Below are positions 8,622-16,813 of a stretch of DNA of 64,000 nucleotides, in pieces (the stretch's first letter is position 1; each line of letters opens with the position of its first letter). The stretch covers positions 1 to 64,000 of the forward strand of contig DYEA01000017.1 in assembly GCA_020725885.1 (NCBI GenBank), given 5' to 3'. Source of the stretch: Slackia sp. (GTDB lineage: Bacteria; Actinomycetota; Coriobacteriia; Anaerosomatales; Anaerosomataceae). A program made the translations under genes and the position numbers. The notes beneath the pieces were generated by a model. It did not search any database and had not been told where the DNA came from. It saw only the letters and a list, made by a program, of their open reading frames with translations.

Positions 8622-9116
8622 GTGGCGCTCCGGACCGACGCATACTACCGGCAGATAGCCGAGAAGGCTGTGCGAGACGCCGGCATCGAAGAGCCGCCGG
8701 TCCCTGTGGCCGCGATCGCCGAACGCATGGGGGTCCCGATCTTCCGGATCGCGTTCCCGCACTGGTTCACCGGCATGCTCGTGCACGAGGACGGCATGCC
8801 GCTCGTGGTGCTCAACGCCATCAAGGACCGGGCGGTGCAAGACGCGGCGGTCGCGCACCTGCTCGGGCACATCCTGATCCTGCTCGACGATGCGAGCGAG
8901 CGCTATCCCCGCGGCGACCTCGACAGCCACAGGGCCGCCGACGTCGTGGCGGAGGAGCTCGTGGTTCCAGGCTTCATGGTCGTCGAGCAGGCGGCGAAGT
9001 GGTTCAACGACTACCGGTACCTGGCGCGGCTCTTCGGCGTGAGCGAGAAACGGATGCTCGAGAAGATGCAGGCGCTCGGGTTGATCAAGCTCCGCGGGAT
9101 ACTGTGGGACTACTAG
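8622..9116 (+). CDS. IrrE/ImmA-like protein lacking the catalytic Glu
   Basis: 164 residues from the GTG at 8622 (GGAGG seven bases upstream). The fold resembles the IrrE/ImmA (M78) family: AIAERMGVPIFRI, a helix with HLLGHILILLDD (79-90), then HRAADVVAEELVVP. The family motif is HExxH with a downstream Glu; here the Glu between the histidines is Leu (HLLGH) and the downstream EreA motif reads RAAD. A C-terminal helix-turn-helix-like tail follows (RLFGVSEKRMLEKMQALGLI). I infer a regulatory pseudo-peptidase. It is divergent from the HEAT/HD-GYP operon across a 152-base intergenic region in which I see no convincing promoter. Confidence 0.7.
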   Translation: MALRTDAYYRQIAEKAVRDAGIEEPPVPVAAIAERMGVPIFRIAFPHWFTGMLVHEDGMPLVVLNAIKDRAVQDAAVAHLLGHILILLDDASERYPRGDLDSHRAADVVAEELVVPGFMVVEQAAKWFNDYRYLARLFGVSEKRMLEKMQALGLIKLRGILWDY

Positions 9117-9195
9117 GCGTCCGGGCGGCTGCCCGGCGTGCGCTATCATCAGGCGGTCAGCCTCGTCTCTGATGGGACGGCAGGAGGTCGTGCGC

Positions 9196-10170
9196 ATGAG
9201 GTCGTCATACGCGGTCGGGGTAGACGTCGGAGGGACGCGGATCGCCGCGGGGCTCGTGGAGCGCAAGGGTCGGGTCGTGCGCGAGGCGCGCTGCCTCACC
9301 CCGAAGAATGGGCCGTTCGCCATCGCGGACGCCATCATCGACCTCGTGCAGGAGGTCTCCGAAGGCGTGCAGCGCTCCGAGCTCGCGGGCATCGGCGTCG
9401 GCCTGCCGGCGCAGATCGACTTCGCGAAGCAGACGATCGAGTTCTGCACGAACCTGCCGCTCGCGGGCGTCGACGTGCGCTCGCTCGTGATGTCGCGCGT
9501 CAAGCACGACGTGGTGCTCGACAACGACGGTCACTGCGCGGGCATCGGCGAGTCGCGCTTCGGCGTCGCAAGGGGCGTGCGCGACTTCGTGATGATCACG
9601 CTGGGCACCGGCGTGGGCGGCGCGCTGTTCCTCGACGGTGAGCCCTACCGAGGCTCTCGGGGGCTGGGCGGCGAGATCGGGCACGTGGTGGTGCGGCTCG
9701 ATGGCCCACAGTGCCCGTGCGGCGGCTACGGCCACCTCGAAGCGTACCTCGGGCGTCCCGCGCTCGCGGCGCGGGGGCGCGAAGCCGCCCGCACGTTCGC
9801 GGCGCAGACGCTCCGCGAGCTCGCCGGCGGCGACCCAGACGCCGTGACCGCCGAGCACGTCGTGGAGGCGGCCAAGCGAGGCGACGAGAGCGCACGGGAG
9901 ATCCTGTACGAGGCAGGTCACGTGCTCGGTCAGGCGCTGGTGGGCGTCGTGAACCTGCTCAACCCGAAGGCGATCGTCATCGGCGGGGGCATCGGGGAGA
10001 GCGCGCCGATCGTCGTCGAGCAGGCGGCGAAGATCATCGAGGAAGAGGCGCTCGCGGGACGTCGCGACGTGTCGGTGGTCCGCGCCGCGCTCGGCAACGA
10101 CGCGGGCGTGCTCGGTGCGGCGGCGCTCGCGTTCGACGAGCACGACAGCAGGGAGGCGTTGCACCGGTGA
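9196..10170 (+). CDS. ROK-family sugar kinase (glucokinase-like)
   Basis: 324 residues from ATG 9196 (AGGAGG eight bases upstream). The N-terminal phosphate-binding loop is VGVDVGGTRIAAG, the catalytic Asp region is LDNDGHCAGIGES, and GTGVGGALFLDGE and SRGLGGEIGH form the ROK signature. The zinc-binding loop is CPCGGYGHLE, where the third Cys found in many ROK proteins is missing. The family phosphorylates glucose or another hexose with ATP, or acts as a regulator; without an N-terminal winged helix this is a kinase. The stop overlaps the GTG of the DUF362 gene. Substrate specificity is not decided by the sequence. Confidence 0.85.
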   Translation: MRSSYAVGVDVGGTRIAAGLVERKGRVVREARCLTPKNGPFAIADAIIDLVQEVSEGVQRSELAGIGVGLPAQIDFAKQTIEFCTNLPLAGVDVRSLVMSRVKHDVVLDNDGHCAGIGESRFGVARGVRDFVMITLGTGVGGALFLDGEPYRGSRGLGGEIGHVVVRLDGPQCPCGGYGHLEAYLGRPALAARGREAARTFAAQTLRELAGGDPDAVTAEHVVEAAKRGDESAREILYEAGHVLGQALVGVVNLLNPKAIVIGGGIGESAPIVVEQAAKIIEEEALAGRRDVSVVRAALGNDAGVLGAAALAFDEHDSREALHR

Positions 10171-11276
10171 GCCCGGCGAAGGTCTACTTCACGCCCGTCC
10201 GCACCTCGATGAAGCGGAGCCTGGTCGCACGGGCTGGCGCGCTGCTCGAACGGGCCGGGTTGCGTGACGCCGTCGCCGAGGGGGACCTCGTCGCGGTCAA
10301 GCTCCACTTCGGCGAGGCAGGCAACACAGGGTTCGTGCATCCCGTGTTCGTCCGGGAGGTCGTGCAGCGCGTGAAGGCGGCGGGCGGGAAACCCTTCTTG
10401 ACCGACGCGAACACCTTGTATCGCGGCGAGCGTGCGAATGCGGTGGACCACATCGCCTGCGCGCTCCACAACGGCTTCTCGTACGCAACCGTCGAGGCGC
10501 CCATCATCATCGCTGACGGGCTCGACGGGCGTGACGCCGTCGAGGTGCCGGTCGACGGCAAGCACTTCCGCTCCGTGCGAATCGGGTCGGCAGCGATGCA
10601 CGCGGACGCGATGGTCGTCGTCACGCACGTCAAAGGCCACGAGGCGGCGGGCTTCGGCGGCGCGCTCAAGAACGTCGGCATGGGGCTGGGTTGCCGGTCG
10701 GCGAAGCAGCGGATGCACGCGGACTTCCGGCCCGAGGTCGAGGCGGCGAAGTGCCGTTCGTGCGGCCGGTGCGTGCGGTGGTGCCCCGTGGACGCCATCG
10801 CCCTCGGGCCCGACCGCGTCGCCGTCGTCGACTATGCTCTGTGCTACGGGTGCGGCGAGTGCGTGGCGGCGTGCCCGTACGGGGCGATCGCCACGCAGTG
10901 GAAGACGACGCCGGAGGCGCTGCAGGAGAAGATCGTGGAACACGCCGCGGGTGCGCTCTCGGGCAAGCAGGGCAAGACCGTCTACCTGTCGTTCGTCACG
11001 AACGTCACGCCCGACTGCGACTGCTGGCACTTCTCGGACGCAAGCGTCGTGCCGGACATCGGCGTGCTCGCGTCCGACGACATCGTCGCCATCGACCAAG
11101 CCGCGTACGACCTCGTCAAGGCTGCCCCGGGTCTGCCCGGCACCCGAGGAGCAGAGCTCGGAGAGGGCGAGGACAAGTTCACCCGCATCACGGGCGTCGA
11201 TGGGACGCACGCGATGCGGTACGCGGAGACGCTCGGCCTCGGGACCAGGGAGTACGAGCTCGTGACCGTGGAATGA
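10167..11276 (+). CDS. DUF362 protein with two 4Fe-4S ferredoxin motifs
   Basis: 369 residues, GTG start overlapping the kinase stop (GTGA). The N-terminal ~185 residues are the DUF362 domain (VAVKLHFGEAGNTGFVHP, LTDANTLYRGERANAVDH, THVKGHEAAGFGGALKN). Residues ~190-250 hold two ferredoxin-type clusters, CRSCGRCVRWCP and CYGCGECVAACP, and a C-terminal part continues with NVTPDCDCWHF, also Cys-rich. Such proteins are common in anaerobes; the reaction is not established. The mixture suggests an electron-transfer or cluster-dependent enzyme in the cytoplasm. Tight coupling to a sugar kinase is the only functional clue. Confidence 0.85.
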   Translation: MSPAKVYFTPVRTSMKRSLVARAGALLERAGLRDAVAEGDLVAVKLHFGEAGNTGFVHPVFVREVVQRVKAAGGKPFLTDANTLYRGERANAVDHIACALHNGFSYATVEAPIIIADGLDGRDAVEVPVDGKHFRSVRIGSAAMHADAMVVVTHVKGHEAAGFGGALKNVGMGLGCRSAKQRMHADFRPEVEAAKCRSCGRCVRWCPVDAIALGPDRVAVVDYALCYGCGECVAACPYGAIATQWKTTPEALQEKIVEHAAGALSGKQGKTVYLSFVTNVTPDCDCWHFSDASVVPDIGVLASDDIVAIDQAAYDLVKAAPGLPGTRGAELGEGEDKFTRITGVDGTHAMRYAETLGLGTREYELVTVE

Positions 11277-11329
11277 CGATGCGCTAGGCTTGCGCCGGTG
11301 ACCGTAGACGCCGAGGCCGAGGGGGTGCC

Positions 11330-12454
11330 GTGGACTACTTCGACGTGCTCAAGCAGGCGCTCAAGATCGCCTGGACGCACAAGCGCCTATGGGTGCTTGG
11401 GTTCTTCGTGGCAGGCGCCGCGAGCGTCCCGAGCCCCTCGTACATGCAGACGATGCCGGGTCCCGAGCAGCCAGAGGCCGTCGCGCAAGTCGAGCCTCTG
11501 GTGCGGTGGGCGGAGGCCAACCCCGGGCTGCTCGCGGCGCTGGCCGGGGTCCTCGCTTTCGTCGGGCTGGTGCTGTTCGTGCTGTCGATAGCAGCGCACG
11601 GGGGCCTCGTGTGGGCGGCGAACGAGGCCGCCGAGGGGCGCTCGGTCCGGCTCGCGGACGCCTGGGGAGCCGGGTTCAGCCGATGGGGCCGGACCTTCAT
11701 GATCGGGCTGTGCCTGCTCGTGCCGACGGCGTTCCTCGTGGGCGCGCTGGTCGCCGCGGCTCTGGTGCCGGCGCTGAGCGCAGAGGGGGTCACGGGGGAG
11801 GCGGCGGCGGCCGGCGTGTTCGGTACCGTGTGCTGCGGGTTTCCGATCCTGTTCGCGGGCGTGGTCGTGGCGAGCGTGCTCGTCGGTTTGCTGTTCAACC
11901 TCGCCGTGCGCTACGGCGTCCTCGAAGACATGGGCTTCGGCGCTTCGATCAAAGCCGCCTGGAGTGCCGTCTGGGGCAAGCGTGGCGTTTGGACGATGTG
12001 GCTCGTCATGCTGCTGCCCGGCCTGGTCTTCGGCGCAGCGGTCGGCGTCGTCGCCTTGTTGCTGGCGGCCCCCGCGGCGTTCGCGTTCTATTCGGGTCAG
12101 GTGGTCACAGGGGCTGGCATCTTCGTGCTAGTCGGCCTCGTGCTCGCCGTGCCGCAGGCGGCGTTCTCGACCTTCGTGTCGTCTGCCTGGACGGTGTTCT
12201 TCCGCCGCATGACGGGCATGGAGCAGGCGCACCCCGCAGCGCCGCCGGCATACCCGTCTGCTCCGCAGGCCCCCGGGGCCGTGCCCGCGCAGGCGTTCGG
12301 GGCGCCGCCGCCCCCGCCGGCGCCTGCGCCCGGAGAGATCCTCCCGCCGCCCCCGCCGCCGTTGCAGGCCCCTCCGCAGCCACCGGCGATGCCGGAAGTC
12401 CCTCAGCAGCCGTCAGCGGCGCCGGAGGTGCCGCCGGACGATGGAAGACCCTAA
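11330..12454 (+). CDS. Multi-pass membrane protein with Pro-rich tail
   Basis: 374 residues, GTG start. The first 290 residues contain an amphipathic start (FDVLKQALKIAWTHKRLW) and about six hydrophobic segments, with a central RLADAWGAGFSRWGRTF loop; the pattern resembles uncharacterised DUF-type membrane proteins related to the glycerophosphodiesterase membrane domain. The last ~85 residues are Pro/Ala-rich, low complexity and probably cytoplasmic. No enzymatic motif. The gene overlaps rsmI by 14 bases, so the two are probably co-transcribed. Function not recognised. Confidence 0.7.
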   Translation: MDYFDVLKQALKIAWTHKRLWVLGFFVAGAASVPSPSYMQTMPGPEQPEAVAQVEPLVRWAEANPGLLAALAGVLAFVGLVLFVLSIAAHGGLVWAANEAAEGRSVRLADAWGAGFSRWGRTFMIGLCLLVPTAFLVGALVAAALVPALSAEGVTGEAAAAGVFGTVCCGFPILFAGVVVASVLVGLLFNLAVRYGVLEDMGFGASIKAAWSAVWGKRGVWTMWLVMLLPGLVFGAAVGVVALLLAAPAAFAFYSGQVVTGAGIFVLVGLVLAVPQAAFSTFVSSAWTVFFRRMTGMEQAHPAAPPAYPSAPQAPGAVPAQAFGAPPPPPAPAPGEILPPPPPPLQAPPQPPAMPEVPQQPSAAPEVPPDDGRP

Positions 12455-13301
12455 GACAGGCCGCCTGCTCGTCTGCGCGACGCCGATCGGCAACCTCGGC
12501 GACGTGACGCTTCGCGTGCTGGACGCGCTGCGTGAAGCAGACGTCACGCTGGCCGAGGACACGCGCGTGACGCGCAAGCTCTTCGCGCGCTACGGCATCG
12601 ACACGCCGCTCGAGCGCTTCGACGAGACCGTGGCGGCTGCCAAGACCCCGCGGGTCCTGGAGCGTGTCGCGTCGGGCGAGACGGTCGCCTTGGTCTCGGA
12701 CGCGGGCACTCCGGGCATCTCCGACCCCGGATCGCGCCTGATCGCCGCATGCGTCGAGCGCGGCCTCGAGGTCGAGGTGTTGCCTGGGCCCTCGGCGGTC
12801 ATCACCGCACTGGTGGCGAGCGGGCTTCCGACCCACGCGTTCTTCTTCGGCGGGTTCTTGCCGCGCAAAGCAGGCGAACGCGAGCGGCTTCTCCGGGCCG
12901 TCGCAGAGCTCGATGCCACGCTGGTGTTCTTCGAGTCGCCGAGGCGACTTGCAGCCGCGCTTGCGTCGATCGGTGAAGCGATGCCTGGGAGGCGCGCGGC
13001 CGTCGCCCGGGAGCTCACCAAGGTGCACGAGGAGGTGGCGAGGGGGCCGGTGGAGGAGCTGGCCCGGCGCTTCGCAGAGTGCGAGGTCAAGGGCGAGGTC
13101 GTGGTCGTCATAGGCCCGCCAGAAGAGGCGCCCGCGCGGGTCGCAGCGGACGAGCTCGCTTCAGAGGTCGAGGCGCTGGTCCAGTCGGGCATGAGCAGGA
13201 GCGACGCGGTCAAGCACGTCGCGCGCTTGCGGGGAGTGCCGCGCTCTCAGGTCTACGACTCAGCGCACGAGGCGAAACGTCGGGACGAGCAGGGCTCCTA
13301 G
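12441..13301 (+). CDS. rsmI: 16S rRNA (cytidine1402-2'-O)-methyltransferase RsmI
   Basis: 286 residues, the family length. It has the tetrapyrrole-methylase fold: CATPIGNLGDVTLRVLDAL at the N-terminus, AEDTRVTRKLF, VALVSDAGTPGISDPG and LPGPSAVITALVASGLP, which shape the S-adenosylmethionine pocket, then FFGGFLPRK and FESPRRL. RsmI methylates the ribose 2'-OH of C1402 in the ribosomal P site. The ATG lies inside the end of the upstream membrane protein gene. Its stop overlaps, tail to tail, the stop of the abrB-like gene. Confidence 0.95.
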   Translation: MEDPKTGRLLVCATPIGNLGDVTLRVLDALREADVTLAEDTRVTRKLFARYGIDTPLERFDETVAAAKTPRVLERVASGETVALVSDAGTPGISDPGSRLIAACVERGLEVEVLPGPSAVITALVASGLPTHAFFFGGFLPRKAGERERLLRAVAELDATLVFFESPRRLAAALASIGEAMPGRRAAVARELTKVHEEVARGPVEELARRFAECEVKGEVVVVIGPPEEAPARVAADELASEVEALVQSGMSRSDAVKHVARLRGVPRSQVYDSAHEAKRRDEQGS

Positions 13302-13540
13302 AGCCGCTTGACCTCCGCGACGCACGCCCCGCACACCGCACGGCCTTTCACGAGCGTCACGTCTTTCTGGCTGCCGCATATCACGCACGAGTCCTTGTGC
13401 TTGGTCAGCACGATGCGCTCGCCTTCGAGCGTGATGGACAGCGGATCCTTGACGTTGATGCCGAGCACGCGGCGCATCTCCATCGGTATGACGATGCGTC
13501 CGAGGTCATCGACGCGACGGACGATCCCTGTGTCGCTCAT
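13298..13540 (-). CDS. AbrB/SpoVT-type transition-state regulator with zinc-ribbon tail
   Basis: 80 residues from ATG 13540, preceded by AAGGCGAG. The N-terminal swapped-hairpin DNA-binding domain is clear (GIVRRVDDLGRIVIPMEMR, residues 5-23). Bacillus AbrB has a different C-terminal dimerisation region; here it is a compact CxxC-x14-CxxC module (C52, C55, C70, C73) that should bind zinc. It probably forms dimers or tetramers on AT-rich promoters. The position between rsmI and metG on the opposite strand is the classical one for abrB. It shares a 155-base divergent spacer with metG. Confidence 0.9.
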   Translation of the reverse strand: MSDTGIVRRVDDLGRIVIPMEMRRVLGINVKDPLSITLEGERIVLTKHKDSCVICGSQKDVTLVKGRAVCGACVAEVKRL

Positions 13541-13695
13541 CTTCTCGCCTTTCCGCTCGCGGCCGCCTGGTCCCGGTGCGCTATCATTGGTCATTCGGAA
13601 GTGCCTTGCATTTCCATGAATGCCCAAGCGCGGCCCTCCGCTAACACGGCGCACTTCGTGCGGCGGGTCGCACGAGACGGAGACGACCGACGGCA

Positions 13696-15252
13696 ATGGA
13701 CGGCAAGCCGAGCTTCTACATCACCACGCCGATCTACTACGTGAACGCTGAGCCGCACCTCGGGACGGCCTACACGACCATCGCCGCTGACGCGCTCGCG
13801 CGCTACCGGCGCATGACAGGCCACGAGGTGTTCTTCCTTACCGGCCTGGACGAGCACGGACAGAAGATCGCGCAGGCCGCGGAGGCGGCGGGCATGGACC
13901 CGCAGTCGTGGGTCGACTCCATCGCGCCGAAGTTCGTCGAGACGTGGCGCATGCTCGACATCAGCAACGACGACTTCATCCGCACCACCGAGCCGCGCCA
14001 CACGCGCGGGGTGCAGGCGTTCTGGGACGAGCTTCATCGGCGGGGCGAGATCTACCAGGGCCACTACGAAGGCTGGTACTGCGTCCCCGACGAGACCTAC
14101 TGGAGCGAGGAGGAGCTCGCCGACGGCAAGTGCCCTCAGTGCGGGCGCGACGTGCAGTTCGTGCGCGAGGACAACTGGTTCTTCCGCCTGTCGGCGTACC
14201 AGGAGCGCCTGCTCGAGTTCTACGAGCGCCGCGAGGCGGAGGGCCGGCCGTTCATCCAGCCCGAGACGCGGCGCAACGAGGTCGTCTCGTTCGTGAAGAG
14301 CGGGCTGAAGGACCTGTCGATCTCGCGCACCACGTTCTCGTGGGGCGTCCCGCTCCCGTTCGCGCCCGACCACGTGACCTACGTGTGGATCGACGCGCTG
14401 CTCAACTACGTCACGGCGCTCGGCTACGGCAGCGACGACCTGTCGCGGTTCGAGCGGTTCTGGCCGGCCGACTACCACTTCGTCGGCAAGGACATCATCC
14501 GCTTCCACTGCGTGATCTGGCCCGCGATGCTCATGGCGGCAGGCATCGAGCCCCCGAAGACCGTCTTCGCACACGGGTTCCTGCTCGCCAAGGGCGAGAA
14601 GATGAGCAAGTCGAAAGGCAACGTCCAGACGCCCGCCTCGCTCGTGGCGAAGTTCGGCGTGGACGCGTACCGGTACTACTTCTTGCGCGACGTGGTCTTC
14701 GGCCAGGACGGCTCCATCTCGATGGAGTCGATGGTGCAGCGCTACAACGGCGACCTCGCGAACGACTGGGGTAACCTCGTCTCCCGGCTCCTCAACATGA
14801 CGGAGAAGTACCTCGGCGGCGTGACGCCGGCTGCGCCCGAGCGTCTCGAGGAGGCCGACGCCGAGCTACCAGCCAGCGCACGCGACCTGCCGCGCCGCTA
14901 CGAGGAAGCGATGCAGCGGCTCGACTACGCCGCGGCGCTCGAGGCGACGTGGGACCTCATCAAGGCCGCCAACCGGTACATCGAGACGCAGGCGCCATGG
15001 AACGCGGCGAAGGCAGGCGACGATGAGCGCGTGGCGGCGATCCTGTACCACGCGCTTGAAGCGGTCCGCATCGCCGCGCTGTTCTGCGCCCCGGTGATGC
15101 CAAGGACCTCCGCGGAGGTGTGGCGCCGACTCGGCCTGGGCGACGTCCACGCGGTGGACGACCTCGCCGAAGCGGCGCAGTGGGGCGGGCTGCCGGCTGG
15201 GCTTCCGGTCACGAAGGGCGAGCCGCTCTTCCCGCGCATCTACGAGGAGTAG
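13696..15252 (+). CDS. metG: Methionyl-tRNA synthetase
   Basis: 518 residues. Class I features: the HIGH-type motif PHLGTAYTT near the N-terminus, a zinc/knuckle insertion with YCVPDETYW and CPQC, a WIDALLNYV editing/active-site helix, and the KMSKSKGN loop that binds ATP. An anticodon-binding helical domain follows. There is no C-terminal Trbp/OB dimerisation domain, so this is the short monomeric form. It charges both initiator and elongator tRNA-Met. The tatD gene follows after three bases, so metG and tatD are one transcription unit. Confidence 0.97.
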   Translation: MDGKPSFYITTPIYYVNAEPHLGTAYTTIAADALARYRRMTGHEVFFLTGLDEHGQKIAQAAEAAGMDPQSWVDSIAPKFVETWRMLDISNDDFIRTTEPRHTRGVQAFWDELHRRGEIYQGHYEGWYCVPDETYWSEEELADGKCPQCGRDVQFVREDNWFFRLSAYQERLLEFYERREAEGRPFIQPETRRNEVVSFVKSGLKDLSISRTTFSWGVPLPFAPDHVTYVWIDALLNYVTALGYGSDDLSRFERFWPADYHFVGKDIIRFHCVIWPAMLMAAGIEPPKTVFAHGFLLAKGEKMSKSKGNVQTPASLVAKFGVDAYRYYFLRDVVFGQDGSISMESMVQRYNGDLANDWGNLVSRLLNMTEKYLGGVTPAAPERLEEADAELPASARDLPRRYEEAMQRLDYAAALEATWDLIKAANRYIETQAPWNAAKAGDDERVAAILYHALEAVRIAALFCAPVMPRTSAEVWRRLGLGDVHAVDDLAEAAQWGGLPAGLPVTKGEPLFPRIYEE

Positions 15253-15255
15253 GCG

Positions 15256-16116
15256 GTGGCAGCGCTCGCCGTCGACTACGCTTCCCTGGCGCTGGGGGCG
15301 CCCGTCGCGGACGCCCACGCCCACCTCGACATGCTCGAGGACCCGGTCGCTGCGCTCGTGAACGCGGCCGTCGCGGGCGTGCGGTTCATCGCGACCGTCG
15401 TCGACCTGAGCGAAGATCGGCGGACGTTCGATGAGCTTGCATCGTGGCAGGCCGAAGCAGCCGAACGTCTGCGCGAGCGCGGTCTGGACGCCTCGGCGGT
15501 CGCGGAGGTGCGCGTCGTCGCCGGCGTGCACCCGCACAACGCGAGCGAGGCGGCCTCTGCCGAGCGCGACCTTCGAGAGCTTGCCGCAAGCGGGCTCGTG
15601 GCGGCCATCGGCGAGTGCGGGCTGGACTTCCACTACGACCATTCCCCGCGAGACGTGCAGCGCGCGGCCTTCGAGCGGCACCTCGGCATCGCGCACGAAG
15701 CCGGGCTGCCCGCGATCGTCCACCTGCGCGAGGCGCACGACGAGGGGTATCAGATGCTGTCCAGCGTCGGCGTGCCGCCGGCGGGATGCGTGATCCACTG
15801 CTTCACCGAAGACGCAGCGACGGCGATGCGCTTCGTGGAACTCGGGTGCTTCGTGTCGTTCGCCGGCGTGACGACCTTCAAGAAGGCGCAGGCGGTCCGC
15901 GACGCGGCGGCAGCGGTCCCGCTCGATCGGCTGCTGGTCGAGACGGACTGCCCGTTCCTCGCTCCCGAGCCGTTCCGCGGGCAGAAGAACGAGCCGGCGT
16001 TCGTCACGCAGGTCGTTCGCGCGGTGGCATCCGCGCGCGGCGTCCAAGCCGCGGAGGTGGCGCGCGTCGCATTCGAGAACGCTGACGCGCTGTTCGGTCG
16101 CGGAGCTACGAAGTGA
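15256..16116 (+). CDS. tatD: TatD-family metal-dependent deoxyribonuclease
   Basis: 286 residues from GTG 15256. Metal ligands characteristic of the amidohydrolase-fold TatD family are visible: DAHAHLDM, GECGLDF, VHLREAHDEG (usually HxREA), IHCFTED and LLVETDCPFLAP. The family has 3'-5' exonuclease activity on DNA and RNA. A ~25-residue stretch after the first strand (DRRTFDELASWQAEAAERLRE) is a little longer than usual. It follows metG closely and overlaps the next gene by four bases, as in many Gram-positive metG-tatD operons. Confidence 0.93.
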   Translation: MAALAVDYASLALGAPVADAHAHLDMLEDPVAALVNAAVAGVRFIATVVDLSEDRRTFDELASWQAEAAERLRERGLDASAVAEVRVVAGVHPHNASEAASAERDLRELAASGLVAAIGECGLDFHYDHSPRDVQRAAFERHLGIAHEAGLPAIVHLREAHDEGYQMLSSVGVPPAGCVIHCFTEDAATAMRFVELGCFVSFAGVTTFKKAQAVRDAAAAVPLDRLLVETDCPFLAPEPFRGQKNEPAFVTQVVRAVASARGVQAAEVARVAFENADALFGRGATK

Positions 16117-16712
16117 ACGGCCCGATCGTCATCGGGCTTGCGGGAAGCCCGCGGGTGGGCGGCAACAGCGACTGCCTGCTCGCGGAGTTCCTTGCTGGCG
16201 TCGCGGGCGGAGGCGTTGCCACGCGGTCCGTGGCTGCTCGAGACCTCGTCTTCACGGCATGCGACGGCTGCGGCGCGTGCTCCAGCACCGGCGAGTGCGT
16301 GCATGGCGACGACGCGACGGTCTTCCTCTCAGAACTCGATGCGGCGGCCGGCCTGGTCATCGCCAGCCCGGTGTACTTCGCTGGGGTGCCTGCCGTGCTG
16401 AAGGCGCTGATCGATCGCATGCAGCCGTGCTGGTCGCGCACGTACCGGTTGCAGACCCCCCGGCGCGTGAAGCGCCCAGGCGCGTTCATCCTGGTCGGCG
16501 GCGGAGGCGACCCCTTCGGCACCGCCGGCGCGGAGGCGACGCTCGCCAGCGCGATGCAGGTGTGCGGGTTCTCGGTCGACGCGCGTTTGCGGCACCTCGG
16601 GCTGGACGCGCCGACGGATGCTCAAGCGCGTCCGGACCTCCTCGCGCAGGTCCGGTCGGAAGGCGCCGCCTTCGCCGCTCGCGTCCTCAAGCGCGCCGGC
16701 GAGGCCTTCTAG
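16113..16712 (+). CDS. NADPH-dependent FMN reductase / flavodoxin-like protein
   Basis: 199 residues, GTG start overlapping the tatD stop. The flavodoxin fold is shown by the phosphate-binding loop GLAGSPRVGGNSDCL, a Cys-rich CDGCGACSSTGEC segment typical of iron-sulfur flavoproteins of anaerobes (with CVHGDD following), and ASPVYFAGVPAVLKALIDR. It likely binds FMN and perhaps a 4Fe-4S cluster and transfers electrons; the partner is unknown. In most Gram-positives rnmV sits near here; this gene instead occupies the spot between tatD and the yabE-like gene. Confidence 0.85.
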   Translation: MNGPIVIGLAGSPRVGGNSDCLLAEFLAGVAGGGVATRSVAARDLVFTACDGCGACSSTGECVHGDDATVFLSELDAAAGLVIASPVYFAGVPAVLKALIDRMQPCWSRTYRLQTPRRVKRPGAFILVGGGGDPFGTAGAEATLASAMQVCGFSVDARLRHLGLDAPTDAQARPDLLAQVRSEGAAFAARVLKRAGEAF

Positions 16713-16754
16713 CCGGCCGTTCGTCGGAAAGGGCGTCTGGGTGCAGGCGGAGTT

Positions 16755-16782
16755 CTGACGCGCCGGCAGGTTTCGCTATAAT
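16755..16782 (+). promoter_or_regulatory. Sigma-A-type promoter of the yabE-like gene
   Basis: CTGACG (16755-16760) and a perfect TATAAT (16777-16782) separated by 16 bases, about 32 bases upstream of the first ATG of the 3D-domain protein gene. It is the best -10 box in the window and lies in the 100-base gap after the flavoprotein gene. Confidence 0.7.
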
Positions 16783-16813
16783 GGCCAAGTCTCCGTTTCG
16801 TTGACGGAGCGTC

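Noticed and set aside
9121-9136. CCGGGC/GCCCGG hairpin after the IrrE-like gene as terminator
   Set aside because: Six base pairs without a T-run.
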